Origin: Bacteriovoracales bacterium
Lineage (GTDB): Bacteria; Bdellovibrionota; Bacteriovoracia; Bacteriovoracales; Bacteriovoracaceae
Assembly (NCBI GenBank): GCA_030149295.1
Contig: JASBRV010000041.1
Span: 1-64,000, forward strand
Direction of reading: 5' to 3'
DNA length: 64,000 nt
Made by a program: the position numbers and the translations under genes
The notes under the pieces: generated by a model
Told to the model about the DNA's origin: nothing
Databases searched by the model: none
The model's input: only the letters and a program-made list of their open reading frames with translations
Shown here: positions 44,483 through 51,918 of the stretch, piece after piece
Position numbering within the stretch: the first letter of the stretch is position 1
Layout: each line of letters opens with the position of its first letter

Positions 44483-44917
44483 TTACATTAAAGATGGCAA
44501 GATATCGTATTCTCTCACCTCTTTATCTTCACATTTATAGGCGAGACCACCAAAAGGTCTCAGGGTGGCCACCATGGTTTTTGCCCAACGAAGACAACGT
44601 TTTTCATTATCAGCTTTGATACAAGCCGTTTCAAGATCCTCAAGAAACTCATCATCACACTGGCGACGGGTTTTTCCCGATGTTAAAGGCTCATGATGAT
44701 AACAAAGATCATGCTGAACACAGGCCGGTAAGAAAAGGTCCTTATGTCCTCCTGTCGGGCCCGTGCAACCATCGGTAAAAAGCGTTTCCCCATAGGAGTT
44801 ATCGAAATAGCATACTTTCGCAGGGGAACGAAAGAATGTCTTAGGACATTTAAATCCTTGTTCAATATTCCCGCCGAGCTGAGCGCATAAAGTAATGAGG
44901 GTTAATGCTATTTTCAT
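44483..44917 (-). CDS. Secreted phospholipase A2-like protein
   Basis: This 144-aa secreted protein has a short signal peptide (MKIALTLITLCAQLGG) and a core like prokaryotic phospholipase A2: FLPACVQHDLCYHH holds the catalytic His69-Asp70 dyad flanked by Cys, and QCDDEFLEDLETAC is the second helix with the partner Asp and Cys. CTGPTGGHKD precedes them where the calcium loop is expected. Several Cys suggest disulfides. It would cleave the sn-2 ester of phospholipids outside the cytoplasm. A role in attacking prey or in envelope turnover is inference. Confidence 0.75.
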   Translation of the reverse strand: MKIALTLITLCAQLGGNIEQGFKCPKTFFRSPAKVCYFDNSYGETLFTDGCTGPTGGHKDLFLPACVQHDLCYHHEPLTSGKTRRQCDDEFLEDLETACIKADNEKRCLRWAKTMVATLRPFGGLAYKCEDKEVREYDILPSLM

Positions 44918-44994
44918 ACTCTAATAGGATAACCCTAAAGGCTTCGGGCCTAAAGACACCCTGAGTTTTTTTCTTATCACTGACTTATATTTAA

Positions 44995-45819
44995 CTAAAG
45001 TAGACGAGTTGCTTGGTCAGGAAGATTATTCGCATGCTGTAAAAAGCCTGTGGAAGCATCTGTTTTTAGTTGTGAAATGGCCTTTATAGCCGTCTGTTTC
45101 GCATAGTCTGCATCACGAATTCTAGAATTAGCCGCGGACATATTCTCTTGAGAATGACTCAAGTTTTGCATCGTTGCCCCTATTCGCGATTGAGTGGCGC
45201 CAAGCCAAGCTCTCGCATTGCTGATTTCGTTGATGGCCAAATCTACTTCTGAAATAGCTGACTGAGAACCAGTCTTTGTTGAGACCGCTGAGCCCGCAAG
45301 CGAGAGTTTCTCGGTGGACCTGATCACCTTGCTCATGTCGTAGCTTATCAGGTTAGCATCTGCCTCTTTGTGAATGCCGACGAGGAATTGATAATTGCCT
45401 GCACTAGTGTCGAGAACCTTTCTTCCCCCAAACTTTGTTGCTGATAAGATTCTTCGAATTTCTGTTTTCATTTGTTGGTATTCACCATTAACGTAAGCTC
45501 GATCTTCAGCGCCTAAAGTATCGTTTGCCGCTTGCATGGCCAGCTCTTTCATCCGATTGGCCATATCTTGAATGCCAGCGAGAGCACCTTCAGCCACTTG
45601 GATGATAGAAATAGAATCATTGGCATTACGTTGAGCCTGACCATAGGAGCGGATACGCGCCTTCATTCCTTCCGAAATAATGAGACCGGCAGGATCATTA
45701 GCTGCTTGGTTTATACGATCACCAGTAGAGAGAGCTCTACTCGCTTTATCCAAATCGTGAATGTTTTTATCTAACTTCGCTCGCGAATTAATCGAGACGA
45801 CGTTAGTCGATACACGCAC
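44995..45819 (-). CDS. Flagellin
   Basis: This 274-aa filament protein has the conserved N-terminal (VSTNVVSINSRAKLDKN, ANDPAGLIISEGMKARI, IIQVAEGALAGIQDMANRMKELAMQAAN) and C-terminal (SRIGATMQNLSHSQENM, DADYAKQTAIK, ATRLL) coiled-coil regions, and only a short variable middle. I start at the GTG at 45819, because AAGGAG lies nine bases upstream and the protein then begins MRVSTNV like other flagellins; an ATG at 45849 would put the ribosome site inside the coding region. No chaperone or other flagellar gene is adjacent, so this may be one of several flagellin genes. Confidence 0.92.
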   Translation of the reverse strand: MRVSTNVVSINSRAKLDKNIHDLDKASRALSTGDRINQAANDPAGLIISEGMKARIRSYGQAQRNANDSISIIQVAEGALAGIQDMANRMKELAMQAANDTLGAEDRAYVNGEYQQMKTEIRRILSATKFGGRKVLDTSAGNYQFLVGIHKEADANLISYDMSKVIRSTEKLSLAGSAVSTKTGSQSAISEVDLAINEISNARAWLGATQSRIGATMQNLSHSQENMSAANSRIRDADYAKQTAIKAISQLKTDASTGFLQHANNLPDQATRLL

Positions 45820-45828
45820 TTTGACCTT

Positions 45829-45834
45829 CTCCTT
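45829..45834 (-). promoter_or_regulatory. Ribosome binding site deciding the flagellin start
   Basis: AAGGAG on the minus strand is nine bases from the GTG at 45819 and lies inside the longer open frame. Confidence 0.6.
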
Positions 45835-45915
45835 GGTCGGCAGGGGCATTCCATCGGTTCCTAATCGGTAAAAAGGACCCTAAGATTGAGAAAAGGCTGA
45901 TTAACCGACTAAAAC

Positions 45916-46335
45916 CTAATGTTTTAAAGGAGGGTCTAATTCTGAAAGCTGACTATTGAGATAGAAAATATGACGCTCAAGCATAAGTCTTCGATTTTTC
46001 ATTCGATACAATGCCTGGCGAGAACGGTCGGCCTTAAATTCATGAATATCTTGTTGAGTATTATTTCGCGTGGGACTTTCGACCATGGCCTCATATTGAC
46101 CAAGGACTTTTGTCTCTCGATCCTGCACACCTGTCATGGCGGCCAATTCACCTCTTTTGTGGGCCAATTGCTTATTAAGCCAGTTTTTATAAGCACTTCC
46201 TTTGAGTTCTGCCTTAGCTCTAGCCGCTAATTCGTAAAAGTCGTCATTGTCTTTCTTCAAGTCTCGTTTATTGCTGGCACAAGAAAAGAGAAGACTGAGC
46301 GATATCAATAGGACATTAGTGATTGTTTTATTCAT
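45916..46335 (-). CDS. Helical lipoprotein of unknown function
   Basis: This 139-aa protein has lipobox LLFSC (Cys19) and a charged, helical mature part that may form a coiled coil (LNKQLAHKRGELAAM; RMKNRRLMLERHIFYLNSQL). A GAAGG ribosome site precedes the ATG. It lies upstream of the flagellin gene on the same strand with a 96-bp gap, though nothing ties it to the flagellum. No family was recognised. Confidence 0.6.
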   Translation of the reverse strand: MNKTITNVLLISLSLLFSCASNKRDLKKDNDDFYELAARAKAELKGSAYKNWLNKQLAHKRGELAAMTGVQDRETKVLGQYEAMVESPTRNNTQQDIHEFKADRSRQALYRMKNRRLMLERHIFYLNSQLSELDPPLKH

Positions 46336-46384
46336 ACCTTACCTTCTCAAAATATCATCAAAATGACACTTTTTTACAATAGAT

Positions 46385-46413
46385 TTGACCCTGTGCATAA
46401 CGATGGATATGTT
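46385..46413 (+). promoter_or_regulatory. Probable sigma-70 promoter
   Basis: TTGACC (46385-46390) and TATGTT (46408-46413) are 17 bases apart, about 40 bases upstream of the serine-hydrolase start. Confidence 0.55.
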
Positions 46414-46457
46414 GCGTCTTTGTATACGACAATCATCGCTATCTCAGGGGGGAAATG

Positions 46458-47651
46458 ATGATTTCCAAAACGCTTGCCACTACCTTTACGACCCTATCGG
46501 TACTGATTGCAATGGCGTCCGTCTATGCCCAAAAGCCACCCATTTACGGTGACTACTGGCCAACCAAAGAATGGAAAAGAAAATCCTTAGAAGAAGCCGG
46601 ATTTGATCGTCAAAAGTTTCAAAAAGTTCTCGACTACGTCTGGGAAGATGAGGGCAACCATCGATCCGATGCATTTGTCGTCATCAAAGACGGCTACCTC
46701 GTATATGAAGGTTATGATCGCGGATACGGTCCAAAGAAAAAACATATGTACTGGTCTTTTTCAAAAAGCTTGACCTCAACCTTAATGGGAGTGGCCATTC
46801 AAAAAGACCTTCTCTCACTTGAAGATAAACTGGTGGATTATTATCCAAAAGAAATGAGTCGTCCCAAAGCAAAAGATGTGACTCTTCGTCACCTCCTCAA
46901 TATGAGTGCTGGCTTTGATTTTTACGAAGAACATCCCGTCAATATTGCTCTTAGTGATGCGATTTATGTTTATTACTCCAAGAAAAATTTTAAAGATGTC
47001 GCTAAAGGAGTTGCTAGGCTAAAAATGAAGCACGCACCTGATGAGCAATTTAATTATGGAACTCACCAAGCTCACCTTGCCATGGGTGTCCTCAAAAAAG
47101 CGATGATAAAGAAAGATCCAAATGGTCTTAAGGCCTACGAAAACTTTCCTTGGGTTAATTTCTTTGATGTCCTTAATATGGATGTCACTTTTGAAAGAGA
47201 TGCTTCCAAAACTTTCCTCGGAGGAAGCGGTGGCTGGGGCATGGCCAAAGACTATGCCAAGATTGCTTTTCTGATGCTCAATGAAGGAGTGTGGGAAGGA
47301 AAAAGAATCCTCCCTTCTTGGTGGAATAAATTTGCCACCCAAACAGTCGCGCCTGCCCTTCTTAAGAGGACTTCAGAGGAGGGACAGCAGCGTCTTAACG
47401 TTGAATCCTATGGCGCCTTTTGGTGGCTTAATAAAAAACTCAAAATGAATAAAACTCGTCCTTACCCTAGTGCTCCTGAAGATCTTTATCAGGCGATGGG
47501 CTTTCGTGGTCAAACCATGGGTGTGATTCCATCAAAAGGTCTCATCATTGTTCGTATGGGAAGTGATGGCCGTAAGCCTGGAAAAAAACTAAAAAGAGAT
47601 AAAATGTACAAACTACTCCTCGATAGCTTGAACGAGGAGGATAACAAATGA
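46458..47651 (+). CDS. Secreted beta-lactamase-fold serine hydrolase (class C/esterase family)
   Basis: This 397-aa protein has a signal peptide (ending SVYAQ) and the class C beta-lactamase fold: YWSFSKSLTSTLMG carries the SxxK pair near residue 100, FNYGTHQAHL carries the Tyr motif, and FRGQTMGVIPSKG stands in the third-motif region. Such proteins may be esterases, D-peptidases or lactonases rather than antibiotic resistance enzymes. Two tandem ATGs occur. I prefer the second (46458), because a run of six G residues then lies five bases upstream, the same spacing as at 5192. The next lipoprotein gene overlaps its stop (ATGA). Confidence 0.85.
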   Translation: MISKTLATTFTTLSVLIAMASVYAQKPPIYGDYWPTKEWKRKSLEEAGFDRQKFQKVLDYVWEDEGNHRSDAFVVIKDGYLVYEGYDRGYGPKKKHMYWSFSKSLTSTLMGVAIQKDLLSLEDKLVDYYPKEMSRPKAKDVTLRHLLNMSAGFDFYEEHPVNIALSDAIYVYYSKKNFKDVAKGVARLKMKHAPDEQFNYGTHQAHLAMGVLKKAMIKKDPNGLKAYENFPWVNFFDVLNMDVTFERDASKTFLGGSGGWGMAKDYAKIAFLMLNEGVWEGKRILPSWWNKFATQTVAPALLKRTSEEGQQRLNVESYGAFWWLNKKLKMNKTRPYPSAPEDLYQAMGFRGQTMGVIPSKGLIIVRMGSDGRKPGKKLKRDKMYKLLLDSLNEEDNK

Positions 47652-47971
47652 AAAAATTAACACTCTTTTTTATGATCACCCTAACCTTGAATGCGTGTAA
47701 GTTTACCGAGTCCCCTCCTTTGGCTTTAGCCAAAGAAATGTGTTCCTGCCTCTTTGTCTCGAACCAATCGGAAGACTATTGTCGAAGTGTCACCAAAGAA
47801 GGCAGAATTCTCGCAAATTACACCATTGACTATAACCGCAAAGAGATTTGGGCATCGGGAGGCCAGATGCGCGCCTTAAGCAAGCTCAATAACAATCCGC
47901 GTTTTGGATGTGATATCGTTCTTCTCGAACTGGATCCTGAATCTGGTGTTCCTGAAAACCACGGTAGATAA
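47648..47971 (+). CDS. Small Cys-containing lipoprotein
   Basis: This 107-aa protein has lipobox TLNAC (Cys17) and a mature part with four more Cys (MCSCLF; YCRSV; FGCDIV), suggesting disulfides in the periplasm. Its ATG overlaps the stop of the serine-hydrolase gene as ATGA, so it is translationally coupled and may work with that enzyme. No family was recognised. Confidence 0.65.
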   Translation: MKKLTLFFMITLTLNACKFTESPPLALAKEMCSCLFVSNQSEDYCRSVTKEGRILANYTIDYNRKEIWASGGQMRALSKLNNNPRFGCDIVLLELDPESGVPENHGR

Positions 47972-47984
47972 AAGGGCTAAATCC

Positions 47985-48107
47985 TTGTCAAGGCGAAAGT
48001 ACGCTATAAGAACTCATAGACAAAAGCGCTTCAAATATGGTGAATTGGCATTAGAATTCGCCATTGAGACGAAAAAGCACCTAAGATCTGCTAAAGTGAA
48101 GCTATGA
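47985..48107 (+). CDS. Possible 40-residue basic peptide upstream of lipA
   Basis: A TTG at 47985 has AAAGGG eight bases upstream and opens 40 codons ending in a TGA that overlaps the lipA ATG (ATGA). The peptide is very basic (LSRRKYAIRTHRQKRFKYG, then KKHLRSAKVK). The coupling arrangement is what suggests it is real. It may be a leader that sets lipA translation, or simply an open frame by chance. Confidence 0.3.
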   Translation: MSRRKYAIRTHRQKRFKYGELALEFAIETKKHLRSAKVKL

Positions 48108-49084
48108 GTAAAAACCGCCGCGACCTCTTACCCGAAGTGAAGATTGACCCTAAGGCCAAGCGTCCTGACTGGCTCAAAGTGCGCGCACCAACCAGTAAGT
48201 CCTATCACAATATCAAAGACATGCTCGGTGAGCTTAAACTGGCAACAGTTTGTCAGGAAGCGATCTGTCCCAATATTGAAGAATGCTGGGGCGGTGGCAC
48301 AGCAACCTTTATGTTGATGGGTGATACCTGTACCAGAGCTTGTCGCTTTTGCGCTGTGAAAACAGGAAATCCAAAAGGTGTCCTCGATACAGATGAACCA
48401 GAAAAAGTGGGATATGCCATCTCCCAAATGAAGCTTGATTATGTCGTGCTCACCTCAGTTGATCGCGATGATCTTGCGGACCTTGGAGCTGATCACTTCG
48501 CACGCACCATTGAAGTCATTAAAGAAAATAATCCTAATATGATCGTCGAAGTTCTCACTCCCGATTTTGACGCTCGTCCAGAATTGGTGGCGAGAATTAT
48601 GAAAGCGAAGCCTGATGTCTTTGCCCATAATATCGAAACCACAGAAACACTTACGCCCTTGGTGCGTGATCGTCGCAGTCAATATCGAAAGTCTCTTGAA
48701 ACCTTAAGGCTGGCTAAAGAAATTCGCCCTGAGCAATACACCAAAACCTCCATTATGCTGGGACTGGGAGAGAGTGACGAAGATGTCATGCAAGCCCTTA
48801 AGGACTTAAGAGAAGTTGATTGCAACGTAGTGACCTTTGGCCAATATCTAGCACCTACAAATCATCACAAAAAATATCTGCCCATTGTTGAATACGCCAA
48901 GCCGCAAGTTTTTGATCACTGGAAAGAAGTCGCCGACTCAATGGGATTTCTTTACTGTGCTTCTGGACCTCTCGTTCGCAGCTCCTATCGCGCCGGTGAA
49001 TTTTTTATGAAAGGTGTGATTGAAAAACAAAGACAAGAGGAAGAAAAGAAGTCATCACGGCCCGTTTTTCCCACTCTCTCATGA
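48104..49084 (+). CDS. lipA: Lipoyl synthase
   Basis: This 326-aa radical SAM enzyme inserts two sulfurs into octanoyl groups on lipoyl domains. The auxiliary cluster cysteines are Cys50, Cys55 and Cys61 (CQEAICPNIEEC). The radical SAM cysteines are Cys76, Cys80 and Cys83 (CTRACRFC). The C-terminal SSYRAGEF supplies the Arg-Ser-Ser ligand motif. Its stop overlaps the lipB ATG (ATGA), and an ATGA overlap also precedes it. Together with lipB it covers lipoate synthesis for pyruvate and oxoglutarate dehydrogenases. Confidence 0.97.
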   Translation: MSKNRRDLLPEVKIDPKAKRPDWLKVRAPTSKSYHNIKDMLGELKLATVCQEAICPNIEECWGGGTATFMLMGDTCTRACRFCAVKTGNPKGVLDTDEPEKVGYAISQMKLDYVVLTSVDRDDLADLGADHFARTIEVIKENNPNMIVEVLTPDFDARPELVARIMKAKPDVFAHNIETTETLTPLVRDRRSQYRKSLETLRLAKEIRPEQYTKTSIMLGLGESDEDVMQALKDLREVDCNVVTFGQYLAPTNHHKKYLPIVEYAKPQVFDHWKEVADSMGFLYCASGPLVRSSYRAGEFFMKGVIEKQRQEEEKKSSRPVFPTLS

Positions 49085-49719
49085 AACGCCTCAACCTTGG
49101 ACTTATTGATTACTTAGAAGCCTACAATATTCAAAAGGAATTGGTTCAAAAAGTAAAAGATCAGCCTCAAGAGGAAACACTTATTATTTGCTCGCACCCT
49201 CCCGTTGTGACCTTGGGCAAAAAATCGACTCCAAAAGATCTTGTTGGCTGGCAGGGACCTACTTACGAAATAGAACGAGGTGGACAGGCAACCTATCATG
49301 GGCCAGGTCAAGTCGTGATCTATCCCATTATCAATCTCAAAAGCCGTGGCCAAAATATCGCAGGCTACCTAGAGGCCATGGAGCAGTCCATGATCGAAGT
49401 GCTCGGCTCTTATGGTATGCCTGCTACGGGGAATTCAGAAAGAGGCAAGCCGGATTATACTGGCGTATGGCTTAAGCTCACTCCTCCAAGAAAGGTTGCT
49501 TCTATTGGTGTCGCAGTAAGCCGCTGGGTCACTTATCACGGTCTGGCCCTTAATCTTTATCATGATCCCCGTGGTTTTCAGGGCATTAATCCATGTGGAT
49601 TTACCACTGACACCATGACTGATGTGGAAACAGTTCTGCAAAAAAAACTAGAACGCTCAACTTTTGAAGATCAACTCACGAGCTCTCTTATCCTCGCCTT
49701 TTCAAAACTCCTGACTTAA
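49081..49719 (+). CDS. lipB: Octanoyl-[acyl carrier protein]:protein octanoyltransferase
   Basis: This 212-aa enzyme moves octanoate from ACP to lipoyl domains, the step before LipA. Catalytic residues are Lys138 (RKVASIGVAVSRWVTYHGLALN) and Cys172 (GINPCGF). ERGGQATYHGPGQVVIYPI near residue 65 is the family signature. The ATG overlaps the lipA stop. Length and motifs are normal. Confidence 0.96.
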   Translation: MKRLNLGLIDYLEAYNIQKELVQKVKDQPQEETLIICSHPPVVTLGKKSTPKDLVGWQGPTYEIERGGQATYHGPGQVVIYPIINLKSRGQNIAGYLEAMEQSMIEVLGSYGMPATGNSERGKPDYTGVWLKLTPPRKVASIGVAVSRWVTYHGLALNLYHDPRGFQGINPCGFTTDTMTDVETVLQKKLERSTFEDQLTSSLILAFSKLLT

Positions 49720-49768
49720 GACACAATAGAGAGTAGTTTTTTCGCACTCTCACTGAAAAGGAAATTTC

Positions 49769-50284
49769 ATGAAACTTTACGAATATATTCATCAGGGTGG
49801 ATTCATTATGTACATCTTGGTGCTTCTCAATATCATTGGCTTTGCCGTTATGATCACCAAGTTCTGGCTCTTTAACAAAGAGAAAAAGAATACTGGAATT
49901 CTTGCAGATGAAATCAAAGGCCGTATCAATAGTTCAAAAGAAAAAGATATGACGGCTCTTATTGAGATCTCAAAACAAGAAGTGGCTTCTTATATTTCTC
50001 AAGTTGAGCGCGGATTAAACACGGTAAAAATCATTGCCAGTATCTCTCCCCTTCTAGGGCTCTTGGGTACAGTAATCGGTGTTCTCCTTGCTTTTCAAAT
50101 TATGTCCAATAAAGGGCTCTCCGATCCTTCCTATTTTGCTCAAGGAATCTCCATGGCCTTAATTACGACAGTCGGTGGCATGATTGTTGCGATTCCTCAC
50201 TTTGTTGGACATAGCTATCTCCTCGGCATGCTCGATGCTCTAGAGTCTAAGTTAGAAAAAGAAGTTCTCACTCGCGTCCTTTAA
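49769..50284 (+). CDS. ExbB/TolQ/MotA-family proton channel protein (second copy)
   Basis: This 171-aa membrane protein has a first hydrophobic segment near residues 11-30 (FIMYILVLLNIIGFAVMI) and the family block ISPLLGLLGTVIGVLLAFQ, then ISMALITTVGGMIVAIPHF. It is shorter than the copy at 17716 and has a different N-terminus, so it belongs to a separate motor. The ExbD-like partner follows after 9 bp with a strong ribosome site. The machine it drives is not encoded nearby. Confidence 0.87.
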   Translation: MKLYEYIHQGGFIMYILVLLNIIGFAVMITKFWLFNKEKKNTGILADEIKGRINSSKEKDMTALIEISKQEVASYISQVERGLNTVKIIASISPLLGLLGTVIGVLLAFQIMSNKGLSDPSYFAQGISMALITTVGGMIVAIPHFVGHSYLLGMLDALESKLEKEVLTRVL

Positions 50285-50293
50285 GGAGGTATT

Positions 50294-50683
50294 ATGAAAA
50301 AGCGCTCTCGCGAAACGGCCTTGCCGGACATTACGCCTCTTATTGACGTTGTCTTTCTTTTACTGATTTTCTTTATGGTATCGACCGTCTTTAAAAAGGA
50401 CGAACTCGCCCTACTTTTAAACCTTCCCACTGTAACTGACGGGGAAACTCAAAGCCAAAATCAAAAAACTGTTGTCATTGAGCTTTCAACTAAAGAGGTC
50501 GCTTATAATGGCAAGAAGCTTCCTTTAGAAGAGCTTGGTGGAGAACTGACTAAAGTCACGGACAAGAAAATTCCCATTGATGTTCGAGTCGATAAAGATG
50601 TGAAATACGAGAGAGTTGTCAAAGTTCTTGATGAGCTAAAGAAGTATAAACTCAATAATCTTTCTCTTATTACAAACAAATAA
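50294..50683 (+). CDS. ExbD/TolR-family biopolymer transport protein (second copy)
   Basis: This 129-aa protein has one transmembrane helix with LPDITPLIDVVFLLLIFFMVSTVF near residues 10-33, in which the conserved intramembrane Asp near residue 17 is present, and then a periplasmic domain. AAGGAGG lies five bases before the ATG. It forms a pair with the gene just upstream. Confidence 0.87.
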   Translation: MKKRSRETALPDITPLIDVVFLLLIFFMVSTVFKKDELALLLNLPTVTDGETQSQNQKTVVIELSTKEVAYNGKKLPLEELGGELTKVTDKKIPIDVRVDKDVKYERVVKVLDELKKYKLNNLSLITNK

Positions 50684-50727
50684 TTTTTGGTAATAGGAAA
50701 TTAAAAAAAGTTTTGTAAGCCAAGAGT

Positions 50728-51858
50728 CTAGAGCGATTTATAAACCTGAAACATGGCCTCTGCTGTATTCTTCCAATGAAACTGCTCAGCATATTCACGC
50801 CCATAGCGAATCATTGATTCACGTAGTTCATCATCAAAGAGAACCAATTCCATTTTTTCGGAAAGATCTTCCACCGACTTGGGATTAATGTATTGAGAGT
50901 GAGGTCCTGCACTTTCGGGGAAGCAAGAACCCTGGGAGGTAATCACAGGAGTGCCACTAAATAGGGCTTCAACATTGGGAATCCCCCACCCCTCAAAAAC
51001 TGAGGGAAACACAAAGAGGTCTGCCATCTGATAAAAAGAAGGTAGCTCATCATTTAAAACATTTTCAAAGTGCATTACTCTTTCACTTAAACCATGGGAG
51101 ATGATTTCTTTTTGAATTTCTTTTAAGTAATCCTTTCCTCTTCCCACCAAAACCAAATTATGGGGAATCATGTCTTTAATACGAGCAAAAGCCTTCACTA
51201 AAGTCAGTGCATTTTTTCTCTCTTCAATGGCTCCCACATAAAGAATGGTATGTTCTGGAAGTTGATATTTTGCTCTTATCGCGTCTTTGGTTTCTTGTGG
51301 TTGACCACTATAAAAAATTTGATGACAAGATTGATAGACGACTCTTATCTTTTCTTCGGGGCAATCAAGGTATTCTATGCAATCTCTCTTTGTTTGCTCA
51401 CAAATGGCCACGACAATATCCGCCTGATCAACAGCTGATTTAAACTTCTTGTAATAAATTTGACGATCAATCCAGGGAAAGAACTCAGGGAAACGAATAA
51501 AAATGAGGTCATGAATGGTAACGACAGATTTTATTCCACGCTTTCTTAGCCCTGGTGGTAATTCATGAGACAACCCATGGTAGATATCGAGGTTTTTCTT
51601 CTCAATCGTAGAAGCCAAAAAGAGAGAACGCCAAGAAGAACTAAAGGTTTTGGCCAAACTATTTTGAGGGGTTACAACCTCAAGATTGGAAAATCTCTTC
51701 TGCCATTCTCTGGCCCTTGGATCGTCAAAAGGAGGTGTAAAAAGGATATATTCATTTTGTGGCTCAATTCGCTCTAAACTTTCAATCAAGGTACGCCCGT
51801 AGTTACCTAGCCCCCGAAAGTTATGAAAAACTCTTTTCGCATCGAATCCAATTCTCAT
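50728..51858 (-). CDS. Glycosyltransferase family 4
   Basis: This 376-aa GT-B enzyme has the donor-domain signature FVFPSVFEGWGIPNVEALFSGTPVITSQGSCFPE at about 283-316 (EGWG and the later Glu bind the nucleotide sugar). LYVGAIEERKNALTLVKAFA near 205 starts the C-terminal domain. The N-terminal domain opens MRIGFDAKRVFHNFRGLGNYGRTL, typical of mannosyl- or glucosyltransferases for surface polymers. No other polysaccharide gene is adjacent. The substrate is unknown. Confidence 0.88.
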   Translation of the reverse strand: MRIGFDAKRVFHNFRGLGNYGRTLIESLERIEPQNEYILFTPPFDDPRAREWQKRFSNLEVVTPQNSLAKTFSSSWRSLFLASTIEKKNLDIYHGLSHELPPGLRKRGIKSVVTIHDLIFIRFPEFFPWIDRQIYYKKFKSAVDQADIVVAICEQTKRDCIEYLDCPEEKIRVVYQSCHQIFYSGQPQETKDAIRAKYQLPEHTILYVGAIEERKNALTLVKAFARIKDMIPHNLVLVGRGKDYLKEIQKEIISHGLSERVMHFENVLNDELPSFYQMADLFVFPSVFEGWGIPNVEALFSGTPVITSQGSCFPESAGPHSQYINPKSVEDLSEKMELVLFDDELRESMIRYGREYAEQFHWKNTAEAMFQVYKSL

Positions 51859-51918
51859 AAAAGCCTATTTTCAATTGAAGATACTTAAATTTTAGAGAAT
51901 TGACCGTGCTTGAGCAAA

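Noticed and set aside
45850-45915. A sigma-28 promoter for flagellin
   Set aside because: ACCGATTA resembles the -10 box but no TAAA stands at the right distance, so I do not claim it.
47904-48107. A 67-codon frame starting at an ATG inside the preceding lipoprotein gene
   Set aside because: The first half overlaps a better-supported lipoprotein gene in another frame. Only the part from the TTG at 47985 has its own ribosome site, and I list that alone.
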